38,138 bases of DNA from Actinomycetota bacterium (GCA_016870595.1 VGBI01000015.1:1-38138); one strand, 5' to 3'. Shown: positions 26,222-33,983, counted from the stretch's first letter. The notes: generated from the letters alone by a model not told the origin. Translations and numbers: made by a program.

Positions 26222-27197
26222 AGGTCGGCTCGACCACGAGCTCGACGGCACCGATGTCGCACCCGCCGAGCTGGGGCCGGGCGACGCCCCGCTGGTCCGT
26301 GGTCACGGCCGCCGCCGTCGCGGGCTGGCACCGGTCGACCGGGATCGCGTCGACGAGTGGGCTGGTCCGGGCGGGGAGCATCGTCGGGGTGGGACCACCG
26401 TTGTCGGCGAGCGCTCCGAGCCGGGGGTCGGCGCCGCCGACCACGTCGCCGTCCGCGGCGAACGGGCACGACACGTCGGTCGAGTAGTTGTACCCGAGGC
26501 TGGCGACGCCCTCGAGGTCTCCGCAGTTCCCACCACCGATCGGATCGGCGAGCACGGTGCCGAACACCTCGATCCCCGACGGCGCCACCGCGGCCGGGGC
26601 GGCGCCGGGGGCCTCCACCGCACCGGGCACCTCGTCGAGGTTCGCCCCGACCCGGGCTGCGTTGCCCGACAGCGTCACGTAGACGAGGGACAGCCCGTCG
26701 GTCCCGGTCTCCTCTGCGATCCCTCCACCGACGCCGATGGTCGCGTCGGCGTCGACCCGGTTGCCCACCACGGTGGAATTGGTCACGGTCAGGCCGGGAA
26801 CCTCGGACGTCGTGATGGTCGGCGCGGTCGCGCCGAGGCCGGCCGCGGCGCGGTCGCGCCCCGAGCCGGGCCGATCCGTGCCGGGCTTGCCGGGTCGGTC
26901 CGATTCCACGCCCAGGATGGCGGCCCCGTGGAAGATCCCGCCGCCGGCGGCGAACTCGGTGGCGCCGACGGAGTTGCCCGAGACGGTCGTTGCCGCGATG
27001 GAGCCACCTTCGACGAAGATCCCGCCACCGGCGGCTCGAGCGAGACCGGCCGGGGCGGCGGCCGCGTTGGCCCGGACCTCCGATCCGGACATCTCGAGCT
27101 GTCCGGCCGTCACGCCGCCCCCGGTCGCCAAGGCATCGGCCCCGGGCCCGAAGACGAGGACCTGCACCAGGTTCTCCGCGAGCGTGCTGCCGGTCAC
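26211..27197 (-). CDS. Secreted beta-helix protein, C-terminal part of frameshifted gene
   Basis: This 328-codon frame begins mid-domain and has no signal peptide. It carries right-handed beta-helix repeats of the form GGGIFVEGGSIAATTVSGNS and GLTVTNSTVVGNRVDA, and a choice-of-anchor Q type C-terminus: GADPRLGALADNGGPTPTM, SPLVDAI, DQRGVARPQ and GCDIGAVE. Reading the frame upstream of the GTG gives FGGAIYAPGSARV, which continues the repeat from the preceding frame, so this is the 3' part of one gene broken near 27232. The protein would be secreted and could be surface-exposed; its ligand is unknown. Its end overlaps cca by 11 bp. Confidence 0.75.
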   Translation of the reverse strand: MTGSTLAENLVQVLVFGPGADALATGGGVTAGQLEMSGSEVRANAAAAPAGLARAAGGGIFVEGGSIAATTVSGNSVGATEFAAGGGIFHGAAILGVESDRPGKPGTDRPGSGRDRAAAGLGATAPTITTSEVPGLTVTNSTVVGNRVDADATIGVGGGIAEETGTDGLSLVYVTLSGNAARVGANLDEVPGAVEAPGAAPAAVAPSGIEVFGTVLADPIGGGNCGDLEGVASLGYNYSTDVSCPFAADGDVVGGADPRLGALADNGGPTPTMLPARTSPLVDAIPVDRCQPATAAAVTTDQRGVARPQLGGCDIGAVELVVEPTFIG

Positions 27198-27883
27198 CCG
27201 CGCGGACCCGGGGGCGTAGATCGCGCCGCCGAACCGTTCGCAGCGCTGCGAGCACCCACTCGGCCAACCACATTGGCGGTGAAGTCGCTGTCCTGCACCT
27301 CGAGGCGTCCGGTGACGAGGAGTGCGCCGCCGACGGCGCCGGCGTACTCGCCCTCGAGCGCGGCGGCCCCGTTGTCGAAGAAGCGCACGCCGGAGACCGT
27401 GGCGGACCCGTTGCCGAAGATGCCGCCCCCTGCACTCAGGGCGTCGCCCGGTGCACGTGACAACGCAGCGTTCCCGCGCACGGTGGAGCCCTCGAGCACG
27501 AGGGTGCCGGCCACTGCCACACCACCGCCGTAGACGGCACTCGCCACCGTGGCGTCGATCGTGTTGCCCGTGACCGTCACCCCGGACAGGGTGGCGTCGC
27601 CGTTGCTGAGGAGCCCGGCGCCGAAGAAGTCACCGACGAGCGTCACCGGCCCGGCGATCGTCCGCAGCACGTCGTCGGCGTCGCAGTCGGTGAGCGTGAT
27701 GTCGGAGGTGATGACGATCTCGGCGTCGGTGGCGAACGCCGCGCGCAGCTCGGCTTCGGTGTCGACCGAGGTGAGCGCCCCGGCGGGGGGAACAACGGTG
27801 ATCGCCACCGACGCCGCGACCAGTGCACCCGCCGCCAGCGCACGGAGCATGCGGACCACCCGGGTCCCGACGTCGTTCACCAT
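27194..27883 (-). CDS. Secreted beta-helix protein, N-terminal part of frameshifted gene
   Basis: The 229-codon frame begins with a signal peptide (MVNDVGTRVVRMLRALAAGA..., cleavage near PPAGA-LT) and a beta-helix start (AEIVITSDITLTDCDADDVL, ATLSGVTVTGNTIDAT, GTLVLEGSTVRGNAAL). It ends in a non-homologous GC-rich tail (SAARSTPPGPRG) because of the frameshift; the true frame continues in the next entry. The ATG at 27883 has GGGAGGTC about 5 nt upstream. A TAGGTT at 27904-27909 could be its -10. Together with the downstream part the intact protein would have roughly 545 residues. Confidence 0.75.
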   Translation of the reverse strand: MVNDVGTRVVRMLRALAAGALVAASVAITVVPPAGALTSVDTEAELRAAFATDAEIVITSDITLTDCDADDVLRTIAGPVTLVGDFFGAGLLSNGDATLSGVTVTGNTIDATVASAVYGGGVAVAGTLVLEGSTVRGNAALSRAPGDALSAGGGIFGNGSATVSGVRFFDNGAAALEGEYAGAVGGALLVTGRLEVQDSDFTANVVGRVGARSAANGSAARSTPPGPRG

Positions 27884-27903
27884 CGAGACCTCCCGACGGG
27901 CGG

Positions 27904-27909
27904 AACCTA
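27904..27909 (-). promoter_or_regulatory. Candidate -10 element for the beta-helix gene
   Basis: The minus strand reads TAGGTT about 20 bp upstream of the ATG at 27883, in the 42-bp gap after ino1. It would place the transcript start near 27897. No good -35 is visible. Confidence 0.35.
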
Positions 27910-27925
27910 GCGTGCTGGACCCGGG

Positions 27926-28999
27926 TCAGGCGCCGGCGGCGAACTCCTCGACCATCACGCGGGCCTCCTCGTCGCGGTACTGCACCGGCGGCGACTTCAT
28001 GAAGTAGGCCGACGGGCCGAGGAGGGGCCCACCGATGCCGCGGTCCTGGGCGACCTTGGCGCAGCGAACCGCGTCGATGATGACGCCGGCCGAGTTCGGG
28101 GAGTCCCAGACCTCGAGCTTGAGCTCCACGTTGAGGGGAACGTCACCGAAGTTCCGGCCCTCGAGGCGGATGTAGGCCCACTTGCGGTCGTCGAGCCAGG
28201 GCACGTGGTCCGACGGGCCGATGTGGACGTCGGAGGGGTCGATGCCCTGGGTGATCTGGCTGGTGACGGACTGGGTCTTCGAGATCTTCTTCGACTGGAG
28301 GCGCTTGCGCTCCAGCATGTTCTTGAAGTCCATGTTCCCGCCGAAGTTCAGCTGGTACGTGTGGTCGAGAGCCATCCCCCGGTCCTCGAACAGCCGGGCC
28401 AGGATCCGGTGCACGATCGTGGCGCCGACCTGGCTCTTGATGTCGTCGCCGACGATGGGCACGCCCGCGGCCGCGAACTTCGCCGCCCATTCGGGGTCGG
28501 AGGCGATGAACACAGGGATCGCGTTCACGAACCCGACGCCGGCATCGAGGCAGGCCTGGGCGTAGTACCGCTGGGCCTCCTCGGAACCCACGGGCAGGTA
28601 GCTCACCAGCACGTCGGCGCCCGAGTCCCGCAGCGCCTGGGCGACGTCGACCGGCTCGGCCGGCGACTCCTCGACCACCTCGCGGTAGAACTCGCCGAGG
28701 CCGTCGAGCGTGGGGGCGCGCAGCACGGTGACCCCGAGGTCGGGGACGTCGGCGAACTTCACGGTGTTGTTCGGCCCGGAGAAGATCGCCTTGCCGAGGT
28801 CGAGGCCGACCTTGGTGGCATCCACGTCGAAGGCGGCGACGAACTCGACGTCGCCCACGTGGTACCCACCGAGCACCACGTGCATGAGACCGGGGACCTG
28901 CTCGTCGGGGGCGGCGTCGCGGTAGTACTCGACGCCCTGCACGAGGCTGCTCGCGCAGTTGCCGATGCCGGCGATCGCAACGCGTACGGACTTGCTCAT
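27926..28999 (-). CDS. ino1: Inositol-3-phosphate synthase
   Basis: This NAD-dependent isomerase converts glucose-6-phosphate to 1L-myo-inositol-1-phosphate, the first step to phosphatidylinositol and mycothiol-type inositol compounds. The 357-residue product has the NAD motif [16 protein letters not shown] (residues 7-22), [46 protein letters not shown] and [13 protein letters not shown] with [15 protein letters not shown], all typical of the actinobacterial and archaeal form. The ATG overlaps the padR stop as ATGA, with AAGGAG upstream, so it is translated with the PadR regulator. Confidence 0.97.
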   Translation of the reverse strand: MSKSVRVAIAGIGNCASSLVQGVEYYRDAAPDEQVPGLMHVVLGGYHVGDVEFVAAFDVDATKVGLDLGKAIFSGPNNTVKFADVPDLGVTVLRAPTLDGLGEFYREVVEESPAEPVDVAQALRDSGADVLVSYLPVGSEEAQRYYAQACLDAGVGFVNAIPVFIASDPEWAAKFAAAGVPIVGDDIKSQVGATIVHRILARLFEDRGMALDHTYQLNFGGNMDFKNMLERKRLQSKKISKTQSVTSQITQGIDPSDVHIGPSDHVPWLDDRKWAYIRLEGRNFGDVPLNVELKLEVWDSPNSAGVIIDAVRCAKVAQDRGIGGPLLGPSAYFMKSPPVQYRDEEARVMVEEFAAGA

Positions 29000-29697
29000 C
29001 GGGTGGCTCCTTCCTGAACCTTCGGGGATCCGGGGTCGGCTGCGGCGGGCGCAGCGGCCCCGGGGGTGTCGGAGACGGGGGCCTCGGACACCGGGGTGTC
29101 GGAGACGGGGGACTCGGCGACCTCGGCGGCGATCAGGCCCTCCACCCACTCGAGGTCGCGCTGGGTGGACCGGGTGCGGTGCTCGGCGAGCGAGAGGTTG
29201 TAGCGGTCGGTCCGGGTGCCCGGGGTCCGCCGGGACTGGTCGAGCCGGGCGATCAGCACCGTGCGGCGGCGCTCCAGCAGCGCGAGGCGGGCCGCCGGGG
29301 GCAGCTCGGCGCAGAACGCGAGCTTGAGGGCGAACGCCTTCTCCTCGTCGGGATAGCGGTCGTCGGCCAGGAGCAGCTCGGCGAAGCGGGCCTCGCCGGC
29401 ATCGGTGATCCGGTAGGCCTTGCGGGCCCGGCGCGAGGGCTTGGCCGGGAGGGGGCCGGCCCGGCGGGCCGCAGCGAGGTCGCCCTTCAGCGATCCGGTG
29501 GCGGCGAAGCCGGGGGATTCGGCGGCGGGGACGACCACCTCGATGGCCCCCTCCCGCTCGAGTCGGCGCAGCGCCGGGTAGAGCGACCCGTAGGAGACGC
29601 CCCAGAGGAACCCCAGCGTGTCGCTGAGGCGCTTCTTCAACTCGTAGCCGTGGAGGGGCTGCTCCTTGAGCAGACCGAGGACGGCGATCTCGAGCAT
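28996..29697 (-). CDS. PadR family transcriptional regulator
   Basis: This 233-residue regulator has a PadR winged helix-turn-helix: [20 protein letters not shown], then [21 protein letters not shown]. The wing contains an insertion of about 35 residues ([11 protein letters not shown] to [13 protein letters not shown]), rich in Ala, Pro and Arg. The C-terminal helical region (about 110-200) has [20 protein letters not shown]. The last 30 residues repeat [17 protein letters not shown]. In mycobacteria a PadR gene also precedes ino1 (Rv0047c-Rv0046c). The palindrome 29754-29792 overlaps its promoter, so autorepression and control of ino1 are likely. Confidence 0.93.
   Translation of the reverse strand: MLEIAVLGLLKEQPLHGYELKKRLSDTLGFLWGVSYGSLYPALRRLEREGAIEVVVPAAESPGFAATGSLKGDLAAARRAGPLPAKPSRRARKAYRITDAGEARFAELLLADDRYPDEEKAFALKLAFCAELPPAARLALLERRRTVLIARLDQSRRTPGTRTDRYNLSLAEHRTRSTQRDLEWVEGLIAAEVAESPVSDTPVSEAPVSDTPGAAAPAAADPGSPKVQEGATR
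29061..29111. repeat. Two copies of a 21-bp direct repeat in the padR 3' end
   Basis: The segments at 29061-29081 and 29091-29111 are almost identical (cgggggtgtcggagacgggg and ccggggtgtcggagacgggg), with a 30-bp period. They encode the P-V-S-D/E repeats of the PadR tail. The region could expand or contract by slippage without changing frame. Confidence 0.6.
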
Positions 29698-29747
29698 CGG
29701 GGCTCCGGGGCGGGTGGACGGAAGATGGACGGGAGGTGAAGTCGCAG

Positions 29748-29792
29748 AGGATAGCACACGCCGATGTATCGCATCGATACATCGGCGTGTGC
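29748..29792. promoter_or_regulatory. padR promoter and palindromic operator
   Basis: An inverted repeat with perfect 18-bp arms and a 3-nt centre (cat) spans 29754-29792. Its arms contain ATGTATCG and CGATACAT, resembling PadR-type ATGT...ACAT operators. On the minus strand the -10 element TATCCT (29748-29753) directly abuts the palindrome, so the operator covers the promoter's spacer and -35 region. Transcription would start near 29741. PadR binding would block padR and ino1. Confidence 0.75.
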
Positions 29793-29849
29793 GTTCCGGT
29801 CGGATCCCCGACGGCGGGCACTGCGGTCGGCGGCCCGGGGTGCCGGGCC

Positions 29850-29855
29850 TACACT
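29850..29855 (+). promoter_or_regulatory. -10 element of the DUF5318 gene (leaderless)
   Basis: TACACT lies 6 nt before the GTG at 29862, placing the transcript start at or near the start codon. There is no ribosome-binding site. The operator palindrome ends 57 bp upstream, so it may not control this promoter. Confidence 0.55.
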
Positions 29856-29861
29856 CCGCCC

Positions 29862-30224
29862 GTGCGCCGTCACGTCGACTACGCCCTTGCCCGCCGGGCC
29901 GTACTGCGGGAGCTGCGCAAGGGACGCCTCGGCCGCCACGAGGTCTGCGACGCCCAGGTCGAGCTGGTCCGGGCCGCCCGCAACGTGGGCGAGCCGGCCG
30001 GGGCCGACTGCCCGGTCTGCGGGTCGGCCGGTCTCGTGCTGGTCTCGTACGTCTACGGCGAGGCGCTCCGGCGCGCCAACGGCCGGTGCGTCGACGCCAC
30101 CGAGCTGGCCACCCTCGACGCCACCCACTCGGAGTTCGCCCGCTACGTGGTGGAGGTCTGCCCCGACTGCCGCTGGAACCACCTCCAGCGCCGCGAGCTC
30201 CACGGACGCCGCGACGCCGTGTAA
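29862..30224 (+). CDS. DUF5318 zinc-ribbon-like protein
   Basis: This 120-residue protein begins MRRHVDYALARRAVLRELRKG and contains CPVCGSAGLVLVSYVYGE and CPDCRWNHLQRR, two CxxC pairs consistent with a zinc ribbon. This is the DUF5318 pattern (Rv0049 position, next to the PadR-ino1 pair in mycobacteria). The function is unknown. The GTG at 29862 directly follows a TACACT -10 box, so the mRNA is probably leaderless. A longer upstream frame would cross the padR operator and is rejected. Confidence 0.85.
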   Translation: MRRHVDYALARRAVLRELRKGRLGRHEVCDAQVELVRAARNVGEPAGADCPVCGSAGLVLVSYVYGEALRRANGRCVDATELATLDATHSEFARYVVEVCPDCRWNHLQRRELHGRRDAV

Positions 30225-30258
30225 CGCCACCGGCGCGGGGATCGAGCGCCGGGAGAGA

Positions 30259-30287
30259 TGGACGCGCCCCGGGCCGTTCGATAGCCT
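30259..30287 (+). promoter_or_regulatory. Candidate panB promoter
   Basis: TGGACG (30259-30264) and TAGCCT (30282-30287) are separated by 17 bp, upstream of panB with a leader of about 44 nt. Confidence 0.45.
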
Positions 30288-30336
30288 GGAGGGGCCGCCG
30301 GGAGCCGACCGTGCCCTGGACGGCGGAGGCACCGCC

Positions 30337-31281
30337 ATGGCCGACTCGGCGACGAGCGTCCGTCCCGTCACCGCGCCCGAGATCGCGGCACGCAAGGGCT
30401 CGGGCACCCCGATCGTGATGATCACGGCGTACGACGCCCCCACGGCGCGTGTCGTCGCCGACGCCGGGGCCGACGTCATCCTGGTCGGCGACTCCGTGGC
30501 CAACGTCGTGCTCGGGTACGACGACACCCTCCAGGTCACCGTCGACGACATGGTCCACCACGTGGCCGCCGTGGCCCGGACCCGGCCCCGACCCCTCGTG
30601 GTCGGCGACATGCCCTGGCTCAGCTACCACGTGTCGGTCCCCGACACCGTCCAGAACGCGGCCCGGCTCGTGCGCGTCGGCGCCGGGGCGGTGAAGCTCG
30701 AGGGTGGACGCAAGCGCCTCGACCACGTGCGGGCGATCATCGACGCCGAGATCCCGGTCATGGGCCACCTCGGCCTCACGCCCCAGTCGGTGCACGCGCT
30801 GGGTGGCTTCAAGGTCCAGGGCCGCGACCTCGAGGCGGCGCGTGCCATCGTCGACGACGCCGTCGCGCTGGCCGACGCCGGGTGCTTCGCGATCGTGCTC
30901 GAGTGCGTCCCCGACGCGGTTGCCCGCCTCGTCACCGACAGCATCGCCGTCCCCACGATCGGGATCGGCGCCGGTCGGCACTGCGACGGGCAGGTCCTGG
31001 TCTTCCACGACGTCCTCGGCCTCGAGGACCGCACCACACCAAAGTTCGTGCGGCGCTACGCCGAGCTCGGCACCGACGCCCGGACCGCGCTCGCCGCGTT
31101 CGCCGCCGACGTCCGCCAGGGCCGCTTCCCGTCGAGCGACGAGACCTACCACGCCGCCGACACCGTGGCCGACGAGATCGCCCGCTACGGGCAGACCTCG
31201 GCCGGGGCCGACCCGGTCGCCGATGCACCCCGTTCGGGCGGCGGCGAGCCCCGCTCCGTCGGAGCCGGCCACTCGGCGTGA
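30337..31281 (+). CDS. panB: 3-methyl-2-oxobutanoate hydroxymethyltransferase
   Basis: PanB makes ketopantoate from ketoisovalerate and methylene-tetrahydrofolate, the first committed step to pantothenate and CoA. The 314-residue product has ITAYDAPTARVVADAGAD, VGDSVANVVLGYDDT, VVGDMPWLSY, KLEGG, MGHLGLTPQSVHALGGFKVQ, LECVP and IGIGAG-CDGQVLVFHDVLG, the full set of KPHMT motifs. The tail beyond about residue 280 is a non-conserved Gly/Ala-rich extension. The ATG has GGAGG 8 nt upstream. Its stop overlaps the GTG of the DUF192 gene. No panC or panD is in the window. Confidence 0.96.
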   Translation: MADSATSVRPVTAPEIAARKGSGTPIVMITAYDAPTARVVADAGADVILVGDSVANVVLGYDDTLQVTVDDMVHHVAAVARTRPRPLVVGDMPWLSYHVSVPDTVQNAARLVRVGAGAVKLEGGRKRLDHVRAIIDAEIPVMGHLGLTPQSVHALGGFKVQGRDLEAARAIVDDAVALADAGCFAIVLECVPDAVARLVTDSIAVPTIGIGAGRHCDGQVLVFHDVLGLEDRTTPKFVRRYAELGTDARTALAAFAADVRQGRFPSSDETYHAADTVADEIARYGQTSAGADPVADAPRSGGGEPRSVGAGHSA

Positions 31282-31790
31282 ACCCCGTCCGCGCCCTCGC
31301 CGTGGGTGGCGGGGTGCTCCTGCTCGCCGGGGTCGCGCTGGTCGGGTGGGCGCTCGTCGGCACGCCACGGGCGAACGGTCCCGCACCGATGGTCGTGATC
31401 GGGTCCGGTCCGGCGCGGGCACCCTTCACCGGACTGACCGAGGCCGACGTCGTCGTGGGCGACCGGACCCTGCGGGTGGTGATCGCCGACGACCTCGACG
31501 AGCGGGTCGAAGGCCTACGGGGCCAGGTCGACGCCGCACCCTACGGCGGGATGCTCTTCGTCTTCCCTGGCGACGCCACGACCGGGTTCACGATGGCGGG
31601 GGTGCCCGGCCCGCTCGACCTCGCCTTCTTCGACGGCACGGGCCGCCGCCTCGGCGACCTCACCATGGCGACCTGCGCCGACGCCGACGCCACCTGTCCC
31701 GGGTACTTCGCGCCCCGCCCGTACCGCTTCGCGCTCGAGACCGCGGCCGGGGCGATGCCGCCGGGCGACCTGCGCCTCGTCGCCCGCTGA
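31278..31790 (+). CDS. DUF192 family membrane-anchored protein
   Basis: This 170-residue protein has an N-terminal transmembrane segment (ALAVGGGVLLLAGVALVGWALV) and an outside DUF192 domain (about residues 60-168): VVIADDLDERVEGLRGQ, GMLFVFPGDATTGFTMAGVPGPLDLAFFD, YRFALETAAGAMPPGDL. In the family the usual F-W-M-K segment reads F-T-M-A, so the conserved Trp is absent. The function of DUF192 is unknown. The GTG overlaps the panB stop as GTGA. Confidence 0.85.
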   Translation: MNPVRALAVGGGVLLLAGVALVGWALVGTPRANGPAPMVVIGSGPARAPFTGLTEADVVVGDRTLRVVIADDLDERVEGLRGQVDAAPYGGMLFVFPGDATTGFTMAGVPGPLDLAFFDGTGRRLGDLTMATCADADATCPGYFAPRPYRFALETAAGAMPPGDLRLVAR

Positions 31791-31799
31791 CGTCACGGG

Positions 31800-31822
31800 G
31801 ACCGGGCCCGCCGGTCCCGGTC
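31800..31822 (+). terminator. Hairpin after the DUF192 gene
   Basis: GACCGGG (31800-31806) and CCCGGTC (31816-31822) pair across a 9-nt loop, 10 bp after the DUF192 stop. There is no T-run. It may end or stabilise the panB transcript. Confidence 0.45.
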
Positions 31823-31886
31823 GTCCGCGTCGTCCGACCACCGGTGGGTCGACCGGCCCTCCCGGGACCTCCCGGGGGGATGCTGG

Positions 31887-31892
31887 TAGCCT
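31887..31892 (+). promoter_or_regulatory. Candidate -10 element for rpsF
   Basis: TAGCCT sits about 107 bp upstream of the rpsF ATG in the 208-bp gap 31791-31998. The leader is GC-rich and could fold; a bS6:bS18-binding leader is known in other bacteria, but I could not confirm the motif here. Confidence 0.4.
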
Positions 31893-31998
31893 CACCGGTC
31901 CACAAGTGAAGTCCTGCTCCCTGCGGCCCCGGTCCCCGGTGGTCCGGAGGGAGCCCCGGGCCCGTTCGGCGCCCGTGGTCCGAAGGAGGTACCGGCCG

Positions 31999-32337
31999 AT
32001 GCGGCCGTACGAAGTGATGGTCATCTTCGACGCGGAACTCGAGGACAGCGACGTCCGCGCCGCGGTCGAGCGAGCCACCGGGCTGATCAAGTCCAAGGGT
32101 GCCGAGCTCGGCCACGTCGACTTCTGGGGGAAGCGTCGGTTCGCGTACCGGCTCAAGCACCGCTGGGAGGGCTACTACGTGGTCTTCCAGGCCCGGGCCG
32201 AGCCGGCCGCGATGGACGAACTGAACCGGACGCTCGCCCTCGCCGACGAGGTCCTGCGCCACAAGGTGCTGCGGATCCCCGAGGTGGCCTACGGGCCGCC
32301 GAAGACCGCGGGATCCCCGGCTCCGGCGGAGGCCTGA
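31999..32337 (+). CDS. rpsF: 30S ribosomal protein bS6
   Basis: bS6 is a small-subunit protein that pairs with bS18 on the platform. The 112-residue protein has MRPYEVMVIFDAELEDSDVRAAVERATGLI, then HVDFWGKRRFAYRLKHRWEGYYVVFQ and RHKVLRIPE, the standard S6 pattern. It starts at ATG 31999, with an ideal AAGGAGGT ending 9 nt upstream. It is the first gene of rpsF-ssb-rpsR-rplI. Confidence 0.97.
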   Translation: MRPYEVMVIFDAELEDSDVRAAVERATGLIKSKGAELGHVDFWGKRRFAYRLKHRWEGYYVVFQARAEPAAMDELNRTLALADEVLRHKVLRIPEVAYGPPKTAGSPAPAEA

Positions 32338-32375
32338 CCCCGGGTCCCGCCCGGGCAGCGAACAGGAGACTGCAG

Positions 32376-32876
32376 ATGGCCGACAACACCGTCACGATCG
32401 TGGGCAACGTCACCCGTGATCCCGAGATCCGCTACACCGCGGGCGGGCAGCCCAACGCCTCGTTCGGCGTCGCCGTGAACCGGCGCTGGATGAACCGCCA
32501 GACCAACGAGTGGGAGGAGCGCGTGAGCTTCTTCAACGTCGTGTGCTGGCGGGAGATGGCCGAGAACGTCGCCGAGTCGGTGTCGAAGGGCACCCGGGTC
32601 GTCGTGACCGGTCGCCTCGAGCAGCGCAGCTGGGAGACCGAGAACGGCGAGAAGCGCACGGTCGTCGAGATCGCCGCCGACGAGGTCGGCCCCAGCCTGC
32701 GCTGGGCCACCGCCGCCATCACCCGCAACGAGCGCCGCGACGGCTTCGGCGGCGGAGGCGGCGGCGGCGGTCAGGGCGGCTCCGGAGGCGGCTCCGGTGG
32801 CGGTCGCCCCGCGGGCGGCTCGTCCGGCGGACCCCCGCCCCCCAGCTACGACGACTTCGGCGAAGAGCCGTTCTGA
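32376..32876 (+). CDS. ssb: Single-stranded DNA-binding protein
   Basis: SSB coats single-stranded DNA at forks. The 166-residue product has an OB fold (about residues 1-112; TVTIVGNVTRDPEIRYT, ASFGVAVNRRWMNRQTNEWEERVSFFNVVCWREMAENVAE), a Gly-rich linker (GGGGGGGGQGGSGGGSGGG) and the acidic tip SYDDFGEEPF that docks partner proteins. It lies 38 bp after rpsF with AGGAGA upstream of the ATG. Confidence 0.97.
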   Translation: MADNTVTIVGNVTRDPEIRYTAGGQPNASFGVAVNRRWMNRQTNEWEERVSFFNVVCWREMAENVAESVSKGTRVVVTGRLEQRSWETENGEKRTVVEIAADEVGPSLRWATAAITRNERRDGFGGGGGGGGQGGSGGGSGGGRPAGGSSGGPPPPSYDDFGEEPF

Positions 32877-32957
32877 GTCCTGTCCCCCGGACGGTGACGC
32901 CGTCCTGCACGACCCCACGCACTGCCGGCCCCGACCGGCGATGAGGAGATCCCCACC

Positions 32958-33377
32958 ATGGCCCGACCCCGCCCGCGCCGCCGCGACGACCGCGTCGAGC
33001 GCAAGCCGAAGAAGCGCGTGTCGATCCTCGACAGCGAGCAGATCACCTACGTCGACTACAAGGACGTCAACCTCCTGCGCCGGTTCATGTCGGAGCGGGC
33101 CAAGATCCGGGCCCGCCGGGTCACGGGCAACGACACCCAGCAGCAGCGTGAGATCGCCCGGGCGATCCGCGTGGCCCGCGAGATGGCGCTGCTCCCCTAC
33201 AGCGTCCGGCAGGTGACCCACCGCAGCAAGCGGCGGACCGACCGGCCCGAGCGCGACGGTGCGCCCGGGGCCGCGGCACCGACCGGCGCCGAGGGCACCG
33301 AGGGGATCGAGGTGGAGATCCCGGCCGAGGAGCTCGAGGTCGGCGTCGACACGACGACCGAGGCGGAGGACACGTGA
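32958..33377 (+). CDS. rpsR: 30S ribosomal protein bS18 with long C-terminal extension
   Basis: bS18 binds the platform with bS6. The conserved core is residues 1-92 ([50 protein letters not shown]) and lacks zinc-binding cysteines. Unusually, an acidic extension of about 47 residues follows ([18 protein letters not shown] to TEAEDT), so the protein is 139 residues instead of 75-90. The ATG at 32958 has GAGGAG upstream. The TGA overlaps the rplI ATG. Confidence 0.95.
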   Translation: MARPRPRRRDDRVERKPKKRVSILDSEQITYVDYKDVNLLRRFMSERAKIRARRVTGNDTQQQREIARAIRVAREMALLPYSVRQVTHRSKRRTDRPERDGAPGAAAPTGAEGTEGIEVEIPAEELEVGVDTTTEAEDT

Positions 33378-33823
33378 TGAAGATCGTGCTGCGAGACGAC
33401 GTGGAGAACCTCGGGCGCAAGGGTGACGTGGTGGACGTGGCCGACGGCTACGCCCGCAACTACCTGGTGCCGCGCGGGCTCGCGATGAAGGCGACCAAGG
33501 GCGTCGTCGCCCAGGCGGAGGCCATGCGCCGCAACCGGGCCGCACGCGACGCACGCGACCGTGAGGCAGCCCAGACCGCCGCCGCGACCCTCGCCGGCGC
33601 CCGGCTCGAGATCACGGCTCGGGCGGGGGAGGGCGGCAAACTCTTCGGCTCGGTCACCTCGACCGACATCGCCGAGGCGCTGCAGGCCCGTCACGGCCTC
33701 ACGGTCGACCGCCGCCGGATCGCCCTCGCCGAGCCCCTCAAGGAGCTCGGCGACGTGGAGGTCTCGGTGCAGCTCCACCCCGAGGTCTCGGCGACGCTCA
33801 CCGTCGCCGTCGTCGCCGGCTGA
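33377..33823 (+). CDS. rplI: 50S ribosomal protein bL9
   Basis: bL9 is a two-domain large-subunit protein. The 148-residue product has [36 protein letters not shown], the N-terminal RNA-binding motif, a long connecting helix (about residues 40-80) and a C-terminal domain (KLFGSVTSTDIAEAL, DRRRIALAEPLKELGDVEVSVQLHPEV). The start is ATG at 33377 in TGATG overlap with rpsR; a GTG at 33374 would add one residue. Two hairpins follow its stop. Confidence 0.97.
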   Translation: MKIVLRDDVENLGRKGDVVDVADGYARNYLVPRGLAMKATKGVVAQAEAMRRNRAARDARDREAAQTAAATLAGARLEITARAGEGGKLFGSVTSTDIAEALQARHGLTVDRRRIALAEPLKELGDVEVSVQLHPEVSATLTVAVVAG

Positions 33824-33840
33824 CCGTCGATCGTCCCCCT

Positions 33841-33900
33841 CGGGCGGCTGGCTCCGCCCGGGTGACCCCCCGCATCCGCCCCGGTCCTGGACCGGGGCGG
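33841..33900 (+). terminator. Two strong hairpins after rplI
   Basis: The first is cgggcgg-ctggct-ccgcccg (33841-33860). The second is ccgccccggtc-ctg-gaccggggcgg (33876-33900), with an 11-bp perfect stem. Neither has a T-run, but the pair is likely to end most rpsF-ssb-rpsR-rplI transcripts before dnaB. Confidence 0.65.
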
Positions 33901-33983
33901 CGGCGCGTCGGGCCTGGTCAGGGGGTCGGCGGGCCGCGCGCATGACTGTCCCACCCCGATGAGAGGGTGGGCGGGTGCCCAAA

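Noticed and set aside
25882-27435. 517-codon frame in the third register over the beta-helix gene
   Set aside because: Arg/Pro/Ser-rich shadow frame without repeats or signal peptide; the two frames with beta-helix motifs are the real ones.
29061-29111. CRISPR-like or mobile repeat
   Set aside because: Only two copies, in frame with the padR coding sequence, period a multiple of three; it is a coding repeat. No CRISPR array, transposase or integrase was seen anywhere in the window.
31791-31998. Riboswitch or bS6:bS18 leader element before rpsF
   Set aside because: I could not identify the conserved loop or bulge of a known element by eye; a covariance-model search would be needed.
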